DNA of 64,000 nucleotides from Thecaphora thlaspeos (taxonomy: Eukaryota > Basidiomycota > Ustilaginomycetes > Urocystidales > Glomosporiaceae), in NCBI GenBank assembly GCA_900291925.1, contig UWYS01000001.1, positions 62,001 to 126,000 on the forward strand. Direction: 5' to 3'. Position numbers and translations under genes: made by a program. Under the pieces are notes generated by a model. It was not told the origin of the DNA. It ran no database searches and saw nothing but the letters and a program-made list of their open reading frames with translations. Shown here one piece after another: positions 31,172 through 41,681 of this stretch. Positions within the stretch are counted from its first letter, which is position 1; the number at the start of each line of letters is the position of its first letter.

Positions 31172-31895
31172 GGTGGACCCCGGCACGACGCTCGTCGGAT
31201 GTGGGGGAGAAGGGGGAGAAGCGTGCGTCGGAGGGGATGTGCTGTGAAGAGGCGAGGTGCGATGGGTGCGCGGGCTGGAAGAGGGATGGGTGGAAGACGT
31301 TACGAAAGCGGTGCGGCGAAGGGCAAGGTGGAAGTTGAGAAGAGGGTGATGGCGTACGCGCGCTCGCCTCTGACTCCACACCCTCACACCTCACATGCTC
31401 CGCCTCTCATCAACCAGGTGACCTCGGCCTCTTTGCGGGGGTCGGCCGCCTGCCTCTGGCTTTTGCCCTCGCGCTTGCCCTCGCGCTTGCCCTCGAGCAG
31501 CCGCCGCGCCCCGGATGTGCGCCGCCCACTGTCAGCGCCTGCACGCGGCCACCGCACCCTGCGTCCAGCGTCGGCCTGTCGCTCAGCCGGAGGCGCGCAG
31601 AACGCGCAGAAAAGTGGAGCTATCTAATCGTAGCTAGATTTGAGTTGAGAATTTCAGAGCATACTGTATCTTTAAAGCCGTGCGCAAACATCCATGCGTC
31701 CACCAACAGCATACGCCATCGCTCCACCTCGCTCGCCCCGCAGCGCCTACATACACTCTGCTCCGCCTCTGCGATGAGGGTTCAGTGTTGATCCGTCCAC
31801 CGAGAGACGTGAGATGGACGGAGCGATGCAGATCGCAATGTCATGGTGCGACAGTCGATCCTGCTCCTCCGTCGCGCCCGCCGTCGATCCAACAA
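31172..31895. other. Intergenic: ELL-like 3' side and GID4 promoter
   Basis: Contains CCCTCGCGCTTG in tandem at about 31468-31495 and TACTGTA at 31662-31668. No gene recognised. Confidence 0.5.
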
Positions 31896-34427
31896 CTACC
31901 CCGAGAACTTCTCCTTGTTTTCGACGAGCACGCTCTGCATCCTCGTCAGGCACCCGTGGAGCTCCCTGTACCTCTCCGCCAGCGCCTCCAGCTCTCTGTA
32001 AGGCAGCGGCTGCGTCAGCCCCACCGTCGTGCCGCCCGTCTTGCCCTCATACCCACCCATCGTCGATCCAGCCCGCGAGAGAGACGGGGACGTCGTGTTG
32101 CTCCTGCTCCCACTTCCGCTGCCGTTGGTATCTTCCGTTCGCCACACCAGGTTATCCTTGGGCGATGTGCTCCGTCGACTCGTCGACTCGGTCGTGCACA
32201 GCCCCAGGATCGACTGCGGCTGGCTCTCCACCGATCTGTCTCCGCCACCACCGCCGGGGACTAGCGCATCAGCGAGGGACGACGACATCTCGCCTTCTTC
32301 CAACACCATGCCCTCTTCTTCCTCCGACTCCCTGCGGCGTCTCTCTACGCTCGGTGGCGGTGGCGGCGCCGGAACGTCGCGAGGCGTCTCCTCGCCCTCG
32401 TCACTCGTCACGATCTCTAATCCCCCGCCCCCCTCCTCGCGCATCGCCAGTTGCCACTCGACCTCGACCCTGCCTCTCTCCTCGTCCAGCCTCCGCTTCG
32501 TGACGGCATACTCGTCAGATGTCTTGGAGAACCGCGCAGCCAGTCGGTGCCAGTCCGCTCGACTCCGGACGTCGAGCCAGGGCTCCAGCCAGTGTGCTGC
32601 GCCAGGACCAACGCCCTTGACCGTGGGGAGCAGTGGGCTTGATGGCGAGGGGGAGCGCAAGAGTGGGGCCGTAGAGCGCGATACTGCCGGCGGCAGAGGT
32701 GGTGGTGGGCCGGGTGGAGAGAGGCGGCGTTGCTTCTTGGGTGGGGATGGGGCGGGTCGATCAACGGGCATGGCGGCCGATGCGGGCGGAGCAGGTGGGA
32801 CGGACGCCGCCTGGCGAGCTTCTCGTGCCGCAGCGGTGGATGCAGCCGCAGCGGATGTTGGCGGTGCTCGGTCTCGGACCTCGCAGGCAGCATCCCCGGC
32901 AGGCTCTTCTGGTCGTGCCCGCTTCCGAGGCGACGGCTGGTCGACCTTGTGCCGAGTTGGCGACCTTGATGCACGATCCGCGGCCGTCTTAGGCTGGCCG
33001 GCCGCCTTGGAGCCACCAGCGACGGGCCTCGGCGGTAAGATGTTGTGTTGGCTTGTCGCGGGTTGGGCTCTGGTGCTGGACTTTGCAGGCTCCTTGACGG
33101 GCGCTTGGGCAGACTTCTGGGGTGCGGCTGTCCTCGCATGCTGCGAAGCGGATGAGGCCGTTGCTGCTGCTGCAACCGTGTCCGCTCGAGTCTTGCTGAC
33201 GGAGGCCGGCCTGGCTTCGCAGGTTCGAGAGCTATCGGCGGCCGAAGCGGTGGTACGTGCGCTATTGCTGCTGCTGCTGCCGCCGCCGCTGCTAGCGGCT
33301 GCCGTGATCGGTTTGGAGGCCGAGGCCTTTGCTGCGGCGCGTGCTGCCGCCGGGTTCGCCTTCTTCTCCGGATCGACGAGCAGCTTTGTCCTGCCCTTTG
33401 CCGCCTTGGCCAGTCTTTCACGCGTCGTGAGCTTGATGCGCGGCTTTCTTGCGTTTGTCGTCGTCGACGCCGTGCCAGCGGTGGCTGCCGATGCGGTCGA
33501 CGAGGCTCTACTGCTGCCCGCCTGTCGGTCGAGAGCGACATATCTGTTCTTGGGCGGCGACGAGACCGAGTCGGTATCCGACTGTCCACTCTCGTTGAGG
33601 CTCTCGACGTCAGTCAGACGGGCAGCGCCGACGACCTGTGAATGGTCGAGTCGCCCGCGCTGTCCATCGGCTCCGACGATTGAGGCGGACCGGGCTTCGG
33701 GCGATGAATGGAGGCTGGCGGTCGAGGATCTGCCAGCGACGGAGGGACCAGCTATGGCCGCTGCCTCTCTCGCATTGCCGCCGGCTCGGAACGGGGATGA
33801 CGAGGTGTGCCTCTCATGGCGGCTCTCTTGGCGTATGAGGTTGACCTTTCTGAGGCTAGACGTGCGCGAGAGGGAAGCGCCGCCGACAAAGGCGCCGCTG
33901 GGCTTGATGCCAAGGCTGACGCGCCTCTGCTGCTTGCTGCTGAGCTTTGGCGCGTTGATGGGCTGGTCGATTACGACGGCGCGCTTCCTTTCCTTGCGCA
34001 GGTCTTGCTCCTCCTGGCGTTCCTTTAGGCGGGATGCGGCGCCTGCGGTGATGTGGGATGGCCTTACGCTGAGCTTCTGGGATACGGTGCCGATGCGGGA
34101 GAGGCATGTCTCGTCGTTGTTGAGGCGGTAGACTTCGTGGAGTGCGGTCTCTGTTGAGCGCTGGATGGGGAGGCGAGATGAGCCGATATGGAGGGCAGCG
34201 GCGTGGGAAGAAGTGGGAGGGCCAAGGTCGATGCGGAGGAGGTCGGGGGGCAGCTTTGCCGGATCTAGGTGTTTGCCGTCTGGGCAGAGTGCTGCAGCGA
34301 GCTGTGAGAGTGCGTGCTCTGTGAGCCTGAGCTGGAGCAAGGGCGGGGGGGACGAGGGTGAGGATGAGGAAGGCGCGGTGGGTGGTGACAAGCTGAGGGC
34401 GAAGAGCGAGTCGTGTCGGAGCGACAT
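31896..34427 (-). CDS. Putative ELL-like RNA polymerase II elongation factor
   Basis: Single exon of 843 residues from ATG 34427; an in-frame ATG at 34682 would add 85 low-complexity residues. Identification is tentative. The N-terminal ~230 residues look like a folded domain: hydrophobic LRLTEHALSQLAAAL, LHIGSSRLPIQRS, LHEVYRLN, RIGTVSQKLSV, and a basic SRLKERQEEQDLRKERKR. The middle (~230-640) is disordered, rich in Ser, Ala, Arg and Pro. The end has two helical segments, WHRLAARFSKTSDEYAVTKR and YRELEALAERYRELHGCLTR, which resemble the occludin/ELL homology arrangement. If right, it would be a nuclear partner of the super-elongation complex type. It is divergent from the SV2-like transporter. 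Confidence 0.5.
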   Translation of the reverse strand: MSLRHDSLFALSLSPPTAPSSSSPSSPPPLLQLRLTEHALSQLAAALCPDGKHLDPAKLPPDLLRIDLGPPTSSHAAALHIGSSRLPIQRSTETALHEVYRLNNDETCLSRIGTVSQKLSVRPSHITAGAASRLKERQEEQDLRKERKRAVVIDQPINAPKLSSKQQRRVSLGIKPSGAFVGGASLSRTSSLRKVNLIRQESRHERHTSSSPFRAGGNAREAAAIAGPSVAGRSSTASLHSSPEARSASIVGADGQRGRLDHSQVVGAARLTDVESLNESGQSDTDSVSSPPKNRYVALDRQAGSSRASSTASAATAGTASTTTNARKPRIKLTTRERLAKAAKGRTKLLVDPEKKANPAAARAAAKASASKPITAAASSGGGSSSSNSARTTASAADSSRTCEARPASVSKTRADTVAAAATASSASQHARTAAPQKSAQAPVKEPAKSSTRAQPATSQHNILPPRPVAGGSKAAGQPKTAADRASRSPTRHKVDQPSPRKRARPEEPAGDAACEVRDRAPPTSAAAASTAAAREARQAASVPPAPPASAAMPVDRPAPSPPKKQRRLSPPGPPPPLPPAVSRSTAPLLRSPSPSSPLLPTVKGVGPGAAHWLEPWLDVRSRADWHRLAARFSKTSDEYAVTKRRLDEERGRVEVEWQLAMREEGGGGLEIVTSDEGEETPRDVPAPPPPPSVERRRRESEEEEGMVLEEGEMSSSLADALVPGGGGGDRSVESQPQSILGLCTTESTSRRSTSPKDNLVWRTEDTNGSGSGSRSNTTSPSLSRAGSTMGGYEGKTGGTTVGLTQPLPYRELEALAERYRELHGCLTRMQSVLVENKEKFSG

Positions 34428-34865
34428 GGCGGAGTGGCGCACGGTCGCCAGGAGGATTGGGCTGAGCTGCGTGTTGTCTCTTGGGTGCGCGGTGGTGATG
34501 GTGGTGGTGCAACAGCAGGCGTCAGAGGCGGGAGGCCGTGCACGCAGCCAGTTCAAAAGATCAAGGCGAGCTGCAGGCTGGCAGGCTGGCAGGCTGGCAA
34601 GGACAGGGCGGACCCTTGACTTGCCTCTGCCGTCCGTCGGCCTTGGTTGGACCTTCGCGCCCTTTCCCCTTCGCTCTGCCATCTCCCTCCTTCTCGTCAC
34701 AGCCCCCCACCACCAGCACCCTTCCCCACCTCCGTCCCCCCTTCTTCACAAAAGACATATTGTACACCTGCCGCTGCCATGCCAACATAGCCGCCACTCG
34801 CCGCCTCTTTGACCCGCCCCCTCCCATCCCCGCCTCGCGGCTACCCGCTGCCACCGACACACACG
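34428..34865. other. Divergent promoter, ELL-like / SV2-like transporter
   Basis: 438 bp, with a GCAGGCTG/GGCAGGCTG repeat at about 34570-34596 and a C/T-rich leader before the transporter. No gene seen. Confidence 0.5.
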
Positions 34866-37053
34866 ATGCACCCGCACCACAGCGACGGCGCTGGCACCGC
34901 CACCCTTCCACCCGCTTCGTCTGCCCTGGCCGAAGACGACCTCCTCCAACTGCACTGCTCCGCGCTGCCGCCCACTACCGGGAGCAGCGACGTACACACA
35001 GACGCTGCGTCCGCCTCGCACCCACTTCCCCCGCCCCGCCTCTCGGCCTCCCTCGGCGAGACCAAGCCACAGCCCTTGCCGCACAGGCACACCTTGCCCC
35101 GCAATGCCACCTTCCACACCCCGCGCCAGCCGCTGCGATGCCCGTCCATGCTCGACCGCCTCACCACCTCTCGCTCCACCGGCGTCCACCTCGACCAGCC
35201 GCAACTCAGAGAGGACGCCGTCGGCGCGACGCCTCTCGACCGCACAATGGACCGCATCGGTATGGGCAGATACCAGTGGACCCTCCTCATCCTCAGCGGC
35301 CTCGGTTGGGCCGCCGACAACATGTGGATGCAAGCCGTCGCCATCATCCTCCCGCACGTACAGCGCACCTTTCCCGTCACGGACGTCACCGTCGGCCTCG
35401 CCAGCTCGTCGCTCTTTGTCGGCATGCTCGTCGGATCGCTCGTCTGGGGCACCGTATCCGACAGCTACGGTCGCAGGGCCGCCTTCAACATGACGCTCGT
35501 CATCGCCGCCCTTTTTGGCTCCCTTTCGGCGCTATCAACGTCGTTTGCCCTCCTCTGCTTCCTCCTCTTCAGTGTAGGCAGCGGCGTGGGCGGATCTCTG
35601 CCCACCGACTCGTCCAACCTCGTCGAAAACCTCCCCATCCGCAAACACTCCTACGTTACCGCCCTCTCCATCTTCTTTTCCGCGGGCGCCATCGTCCCTT
35701 CGGTGATCGGCCTAGTCGTGCTGTCAGACGCAGAGAGCAACGGCTGGCGTTGGCTGCTTGGCTGTCTCTCTCTTGTGGTGAGTGGTGTATGTGGACCGGA
35801 GGATCCCGCGCATCCACTGCTGACCACCGCATCGATCTCCGTCCGTCTTTGTTCCTCACTTCCAGACGATCATCTTTGTAGCCTTTCGCGTCGTCTTCTT
35901 TCGCCTCCTTGAGTCGCCCAAGTACCTCGTCCACGCTGGACGTCCACAGGAGGCGCGCGACATCCTTCACAGGATCCAGCGCTTCAACGGCGGTGACCCG
36001 GTGACAATCCAGCTGCGCGACGTCTGCGACGAATCCACCGGCAGCGCAACGGAACGAGGCGGCGGCGGCGAGGCGAGCAGCGCCGGACCCTCGACGCCGA
36101 GAGACTCGCTGACTTCGACCCGTCGATCCATCATGCCCAAGCGGTGGGGCTCGAGCTCGAGACTGCGCTCGGACCAGAAGGGGTACCAGAGCCTGCCGAC
36201 GGACGTAGAAGGCGGCCTCGAGTCGGAGGAGGGGGGGCGGTGCAATGGTGTCGCCGCTTCAGGGGAAGCCGCCGACGAGCAGGGCGCCGGCACGGACGCG
36301 CCGGCGGATCCGTCGACCGACGTCCAGCTGCCGTCCTGGCTGGCAAGCTTGCTCGAGTCGTGGCATCCCGCCACGGCCGAGCTGCTGTCGCGCTACGCCG
36401 AGCTCTTTTCCGACGAGTGGCGTCACACGACGATCCTCGTCTGGATCATTTGGGGCGGCATGTCGTTCGCCTACACGACCTTCAACGTCTTCCTGCCCAA
36501 GCTGCTCGAGGAACGGTACGGCCAGACGGATGCGTCCACGCCCAAGGGGGGAGGCTCGCACGCGGCGATGGTCGACTACCTCGCCTACACGATCTCGAGC
36601 CTGCCGGGCAGCCTGATATCCGCCTACCTCGTCGAGACGCGGCTCGGCCGGATCGGGACGATGGCGAGCTCGACGGCGTTGACGGGCGTCTCGGTGCTCC
36701 TGTTTGCGCTGTTTTCGTGGCGCGCTAGCCTGACGCTGATATCGATCGCGACATCGATCAGCTACGCCGCGATCTACGGCTATACGCCCGAGGTGATGGG
36801 CCCAAAGATCAGGGGAACGGCATGTGGATCGGCCTCGGCGATCAGCAGGGTGACGGGCATCGTGGCGCCGCTGACGGCGGGGCTGCTGTTTTCGATTGAC
36901 AGCAACCTGCCGCTGTACCTGGCCGTCGTCTCGTTCGGAGGGGTGGCAGTCGCGATGTCGATGCTGACGATAGAGACTAGAGCGAAGGGGTTGGCTGCCG
37001 GAGGGGAAGGTGGAGAAGAAGGAGGCGGGGGCAGTAGTGGGGCGCTGCATTGA
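34866..37053 (+). CDS. MFS transporter related to SV2/SVOP proteins
   Basis: Twelve-helix secondary transporter of the metabolite:proton symporter group that includes animal SV2 and SVOP; substrate unknown. Exons 34866-35777 and 35866-37053, 699 residues, phase 0 join (GCLSLV / TIIFVAF). Evidence: a ~135-residue polar N-terminus, then DRIGMGRYQWTLLIL, GWAADNMWMQ, SSLFVGMLVGSLVWG, DSYGRR (the MFS D-x-x-G-R-R motif), GSLPTDSSNLVENLP, LLESPKYLVHAGR at the end of the first half. A long central cytosolic loop (~345-470) carries Ser/Gly and charged residues. The second half has RLGRIGTM and GYTPEVMGPKIRGTACG, typical of the family. Start 34866 is the first ATG in frame. Confidence 0.83.
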
Positions 37054-37383
37054 TGAAAGAGCGGTCGGGCCAAGGCAGAGCTGGACAGGGCCGAGCGAGA
37101 GCTGAGTGAATGGAAGTTGCCCGCGCCCGTGGCGTACATCGAGTGCCGTGCGCGACTCGTCCATGTTTCGAGCTGAGCCTGGTGGGTGGGTCTGGGTGCG
37201 TGAGTGTCTTTCGAGCCACTCCGCTCTGCTGCTTCTTGCCACCGCACCACCACACCACCACACTCTTGCGCCCGTTCAGCCACCGAGGCTCCCTTCGAAC
37301 CAACCATGCCGGCGTGTTTCGCCGCAGCCACCATCTTCTTCATCCCTTGATCTTCCTGTCCTCCACTCGCTTCCGCCGGCACG
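37054..37383. other. Intergenic, transporter / WSS1-like
   Basis: 330 bp with a CACCACACCACCACACT tract near 37246-37263. Presumed promoter of the WSS1-like gene; nothing else recognised. Confidence 0.5.
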
Positions 37384-38650
37384 ATGCCTATTCGGGGCCG
37401 CGGTCTGCCTCCCGCCTCGCACACGCCTCGTCCTGCCAAGAACATCCCCATAAAGTCGTATCGCACGCTCTCGACCTTCCGCAACTCGTCCCTCGCGCTA
37501 TCTCTTCTGCACCGCATCGGCCAGACCGTCGCCCCTCTGATGCGTAAACACGGCTGGGATCTTCCGCTCCTTTCGGAATTCCTCCCTTCGAACCCTAACC
37601 TACTCGGTATCAACGTCAATCGAGGCGCTCGCATATCCCTTCGACTTCGATGGCATACGAGCGGCGAGCAGCTCATAGATGAGGAACAGGTCACGCTGGT
37701 GATGCTGCATGAGCTCGTGCATAACGTGCATGGACCGCACGATGAGAGGTTTTGTGCGCTGTTGGATAAGGTGACGCAAGAGTATCACGAGGCGAAGAGG
37801 AGCGGCAGGTGGGAGGGTGAGGGATTCATGAGTGCCGGCAGGACGTTGGGTGCCAAGCCAAGGAACGCGGTACATGTAGGCGTCGCAAGGGGTGCGAAGC
37901 TCACTGCTGCATCGCAGAGACTCGGCGGGGCCAGTGAAGCTGGACGGAGGGAGTCGGTCGAGGCGAGGAGAAAGAGAACGGCATAAAGCGGCAGAGCGGA
38001 GGAGGAAAGATGCCGCAGTTTGCCCGGACTCGGTGGCGGAGATCGAGGAGGTGACGAGGGAAACGGAGAGGAGGCAAAGGGGACAGAGGTTCGACGTCGT
38101 CCTCATCGACGATGACATGGACATCAGTCCACCTCCGAGGACGGACGCGGGTGACGAGGACGTAGGGAAGGAGGACGGGGAAGGAGAGGTTCTCTTTAGC
38201 GGCATCCGATACAACCCAGCGACGACACCAACGAAGCAGGATGGTCTGATCAAGATTGAGCTAGACGACGTCTTACTCTCCGCGCCGGATCGATTCACCG
38301 ACGACACCAGCACGGGTGCCGATCCCGCCGCACCCTGTCCTAGCCGTACCACTTTACGACCTCGCCAACCGGCTTCCAAACGCAGCACCACCGCCGGCTT
38401 AGACGAAGTGATCGTCATTTCCTCCTCCTCCTCTTCCTCGGAAGGCGAAACCGATCCACATCCCATCCGACCACCAACCAAACGAGTCCGTCCACCCATG
38501 CGCACCAGCTCGACCAAACCTGTCCCCAGTCTCGCAAGACTCCAAATCCGTTCCGCCGCTGCGCTTCATCTACACAATTCTCATTCTCCTTTCCCACACA
38601 CCAACATCTTCCCAACGACGACGACAACAACACGACAATGGACATGTTAA
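37384..38650 (+). CDS. WSS1: WLM-domain metalloprotease (Wss1-like) with a frame break
   Basis: Wss1/SPRTN-type proteases degrade proteins crosslinked to DNA, guided by SUMO and Cdc48. The WLM domain is clear in 37384-37986: PLMRKHGWDLPLLSEF, LGINVNRG, zinc site HELVHNVHGPHDERF (HExxH plus third His), GEGFMSAGRTLG and RLGG. That frame stops at 37984-37986. The expected continuation is one frame over, from about 37940 to 38650: HKAAERRRKD plus two SUMO-interaction-like stretches, DVVLIDDD and DEVIVISSSSSS. Either a base is missing/extra between 37925 and 37980, or an unusual intron is used. A 70-nt GT...AG candidate (37870-37939) would restore frame but removes RLGG and lacks a good pyrimidine tract. 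The coordinates span both parts. Confidence 0.65.
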
Positions 38651-39051
38651 ACCTGCACGCTTCTCAACCACTCTTGCGCACTTTGCTGCTCGGTCTGCGG
38701 GAACGCACGACCTTCCTCCTCTTCTCACCGTGACGTATCAGCATCGACAAGAGGTAGAAGAAGGGTAGAGAAAGAGCACAATGCATGGACTTGTCACTCT
38801 TGCGGCTACGTCATGCGAGATGCCGCATCGAGAACAAGACCAAGACTCCGCTGCGCCGAGGTTAAGAAGAGTAGTGAGGCAAGATCGACTGGATGGGGAG
38901 CTGTTTTTGGTGGTGGTGGATATGCGTAGCTAGATCGTTTCACCTTTGAGAAGTGTCACCGTCTCCTTCCCTCGCATCGTACCAGGATGTATACCCAAAA
39001 ATGCGACTCTTCTACATGGCAATGGTTTGCATTGAAGCGTGACTCTACCAT
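38651..39051. other. Convergent intergenic, WSS1-like / PFS2
   Basis: 400 bp with nothing recognisable; it should hold both 3' UTRs. Confidence 0.5.
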
Positions 39052-41212
39052 CTACCTTGTCCACCCTCCCTGCTGAGATGGATCAGTCGTCGAACCGTAA
39101 AAACTTCCATAAGCTCCACCGGGAGGAGGTACGACGGGACGTTGAGGTGGCGCCGGACGATTGGTGTACGAAAGACCGGGTATCGTATCTTGACCTTGAG
39201 CAGGTGCAGCAGCTGGGTACGTCTGTCCGCCGCCGCCGCCGCCGCCGAACTGAGTTTGTTGTAGACGAGAAGGATGGATGTGCCCGAGATTAGGTCCGCC
39301 AGTCGTGGAGGTATACGTTCCGGCCATGGCGTTGGATGAGGCCATGCTGTCTACCCCGAAAGATGGGGCGATGGAGGTGGAGGAGAAGGGGGCACTTTCC
39401 CCAGGGTGGGGGATGAAGGATCGTGTGGATGACGTTAGACCCGGGATGAAGTCGTCTGGTCGTTGTCATCAGGAGCACGTGACGAAGGAAGGAAGGAACA
39501 TCGTCAGCATCGTACCCAATCTCCCGGCAACTTTGATAGACAAGGGCAAGTCACCTTCCCAATCATCGCCACCCCTCTTTGCGTTCCATTTCTGTTTCTC
39601 TTCGTTCTTCCCCTCTCCACCCTCTCGTCCATCGGCCGGTCTCGCTCTGCTCCAGAATCTCGTCGTATGGTCGTTCGATCCGCTCGCCAGGATGTGGCCG
39701 AGAGGGTGCCACTGCAGACTCCAAACGTTGGACTCGTGCGCGTCTGGCATGGTGTGGACGGGCGTTTCCGGCGTCGCCGAACGGAGAGACCAGAAGAGGA
39801 TCGACCCTTCTGAGCCGCCCGAGACGAGCGTGTCTTGGTGGGTCGGGTGCCAGTCGATTGCTGCGAGGGCCGAGAAGGGCGGAGGGAGGGTCAGCTTCAG
39901 ACGATACATAGAACGACGGTCAGGAAGGCGGCGAGCGTCAAGGTGGACTACGCACAGCAGACTTCCTTTTGGTGTCCCTTGAGCGTGTAGATCTCGTTCA
40001 TCGCACGTATGTCGTAGACCTTGACGACCTGGTCGCGCGAGGCCGTGGCGACCATGTTGCCGTCCGGGCTCCACTTGCACGCCTGCACCGTGTTCTTGTG
40101 GCCGTGGCTGCGTTTGCGTGCGACGCGGGTGGAAGGGTGTCAGCTCAATCCTCCTGTGCTTTGACCATCTCGCCTGGATCCTGTCTCCACCGCACTCACA
40201 AGGTACCCAGCACGGTGTTCGATCGGGGATCCCAAAACTTGACCAGGTTGTCCTTGGACCCCGAGACGATGATGCCCTTTGTCCTATGCCACTCTACACA
40301 CTTGACGTCCCACCCGTGGCCCGTGAGGCTCTTTTCCTCCTTGGCCTCGTCAAAGTTCCACACTTTCATCGTCGAGTCGTCGCTGGCCGAGACGAACTTC
40401 GCGTCATCCGGGCTGAAGCTGAGCGCCCGGATCGACTCCCTGTGCCCTTGGAAAGCCTGGAGGTTGTTCATGTTGGACTGGAAGTACTTGATGGTCCCGT
40501 TCTGATCGGAGCTGATGAGCCAGTTGCCCGACTTGCTCCACTCGAAGGCGCGCACGGCGCTGTCGTGCGCCTGCATGATGGTCTCAAAGTTGAAGGTGAG
40601 GCCGTTCCACAGCGTGAACTCGCCCGACGTAGAGCCTGTGAGGAGACGGCGGGCGTCCGGAATCCAGCGGATGACGTTGACGGGACATCGGATCTTGTTG
40701 GTAGAGGTGTGGACGAGCGTCGTGGCGAGCGAGGTCGACTGGTTATTGTAGGCTCCGGGCGGGAGGAGGTTAACGATCTGGTGGGCGGAGGGAAAGAGGG
40801 GATAGGTGGTCGCCTCGGCTGCGCGAACGAGGGTGGCGGTGTGGCGCCGGTGTGTCCAGCGCGGTATGGTGCCCCAGTAATCGACGGTGCGGCGCTGCAT
40901 GAACTTTTTGATGCGGCGACCTTCGTAGCCTAGCGACTGGGCCGCCTGCTGTGCGACGATCTCGTCCACTAGCTTGGGGTCGGGCGCGGGCGGTGCTGCG
41001 GGTAAGAGGTGCTGCGTTGGACGCCATCGGACCTTTTTGGCGGGCGGAGGTCGAGCATCGCTGTCGGAGCGTGAGGAGTCAGACTGGAGCTGGTTGGAGG
41101 TGCTGCGGCTGGCCTCCCCTTGGTCCTGGCCGAAGGGGTTGTACGCTAGCGAGTTTGAGGACGATGGTGGCGATATGATTAGCGGAGATGACGGCGACGA
41201 CATGCCTGCCAT
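39052..41212 (-). CDS. PFS2: Polyadenylation factor subunit, WD40 (Pfs2/WDR33)
   Basis: WD-repeat scaffold of the cleavage and polyadenylation factor; its human counterpart WDR33 helps read AAUAAA. Exons in transcript order: 41212-40200, 40107-39956, 39860-39555, 39455-39052; 624 residues. The signature before the repeats is present: [21 protein letters not shown]. About seven WD repeats follow ([91 protein letters not shown]). A Lys/Glu linker and a Gly/Pro-rich tail close the protein. The AUG lies at the end of an AAAAAT tandem repeat; a second AUG is three codons later. Confidence 0.93.
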
Positions 41213-41681
41213 TTTTATTTTTATTTTTATTTTTCTTGTAGCGGCGGACGGCTGGAGGGAAAGATGACCGCCTGTGTTAGGGGCCTGGTGGTGGTGGTGG
41301 TGGTGGCAGGAAGAGGGGTAAAGGGCAAAGGCGACGCTGGGACCACGCCGACCCAAGGGCCTCTCCACCTTTCTCTTTTTTCTCCACCTTGCCGCCGCCT
41401 GCAGGTGGTGGCCAGGCCATCCTCATCCGCCGTCTCAATTAATCGAGCAAGCCCTTTTCACATACACGATTAACGCTTGACGGACAGAGCAACACATATA
41501 CGCACACGCACACACACACACACACGGCTCACACGGTCACAACGACGACGACATCGTCCGTGCAGCATGCATGCGACGAGGAATCGAGGATATATTTTGT
41601 GCACGTCTCATGCAGACCGAGAACCCATGAACGTCGACCAACCCCACCCCTCGCCCAAAAGCACCACACCTCTTGTCCCCC
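41213..41681. other. Intergenic, SLC41 3' side / PFS2 promoter
   Basis: Holds an (ATTTTT)4 repeat at 41211-41234 that abuts the PFS2 start and a CA-rich microsatellite at about 41502-41525. No gene seen. Confidence 0.6.

Noticed and set aside
32029..34131. 700-codon plus-strand ORF opposite the ELL-like gene
   Set aside because: Long antisense frames are expected where codons end in G or C. Its translation is low-complexity, whereas the minus strand shows domain-like ends.
36259..37694. Long minus-strand ORFs opposite the SV2-like transporter and WSS1-like gene
   Set aside because: Antisense shadows of genes with clear family motifs on the plus strand.
37870..37939. 70-nt intron joining the two WSS1 frames
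   Set aside because: Not adopted: it deletes the conserved RLGG, has no pyrimidine tract and would skip an earlier CAG. Kept only as an alternative.
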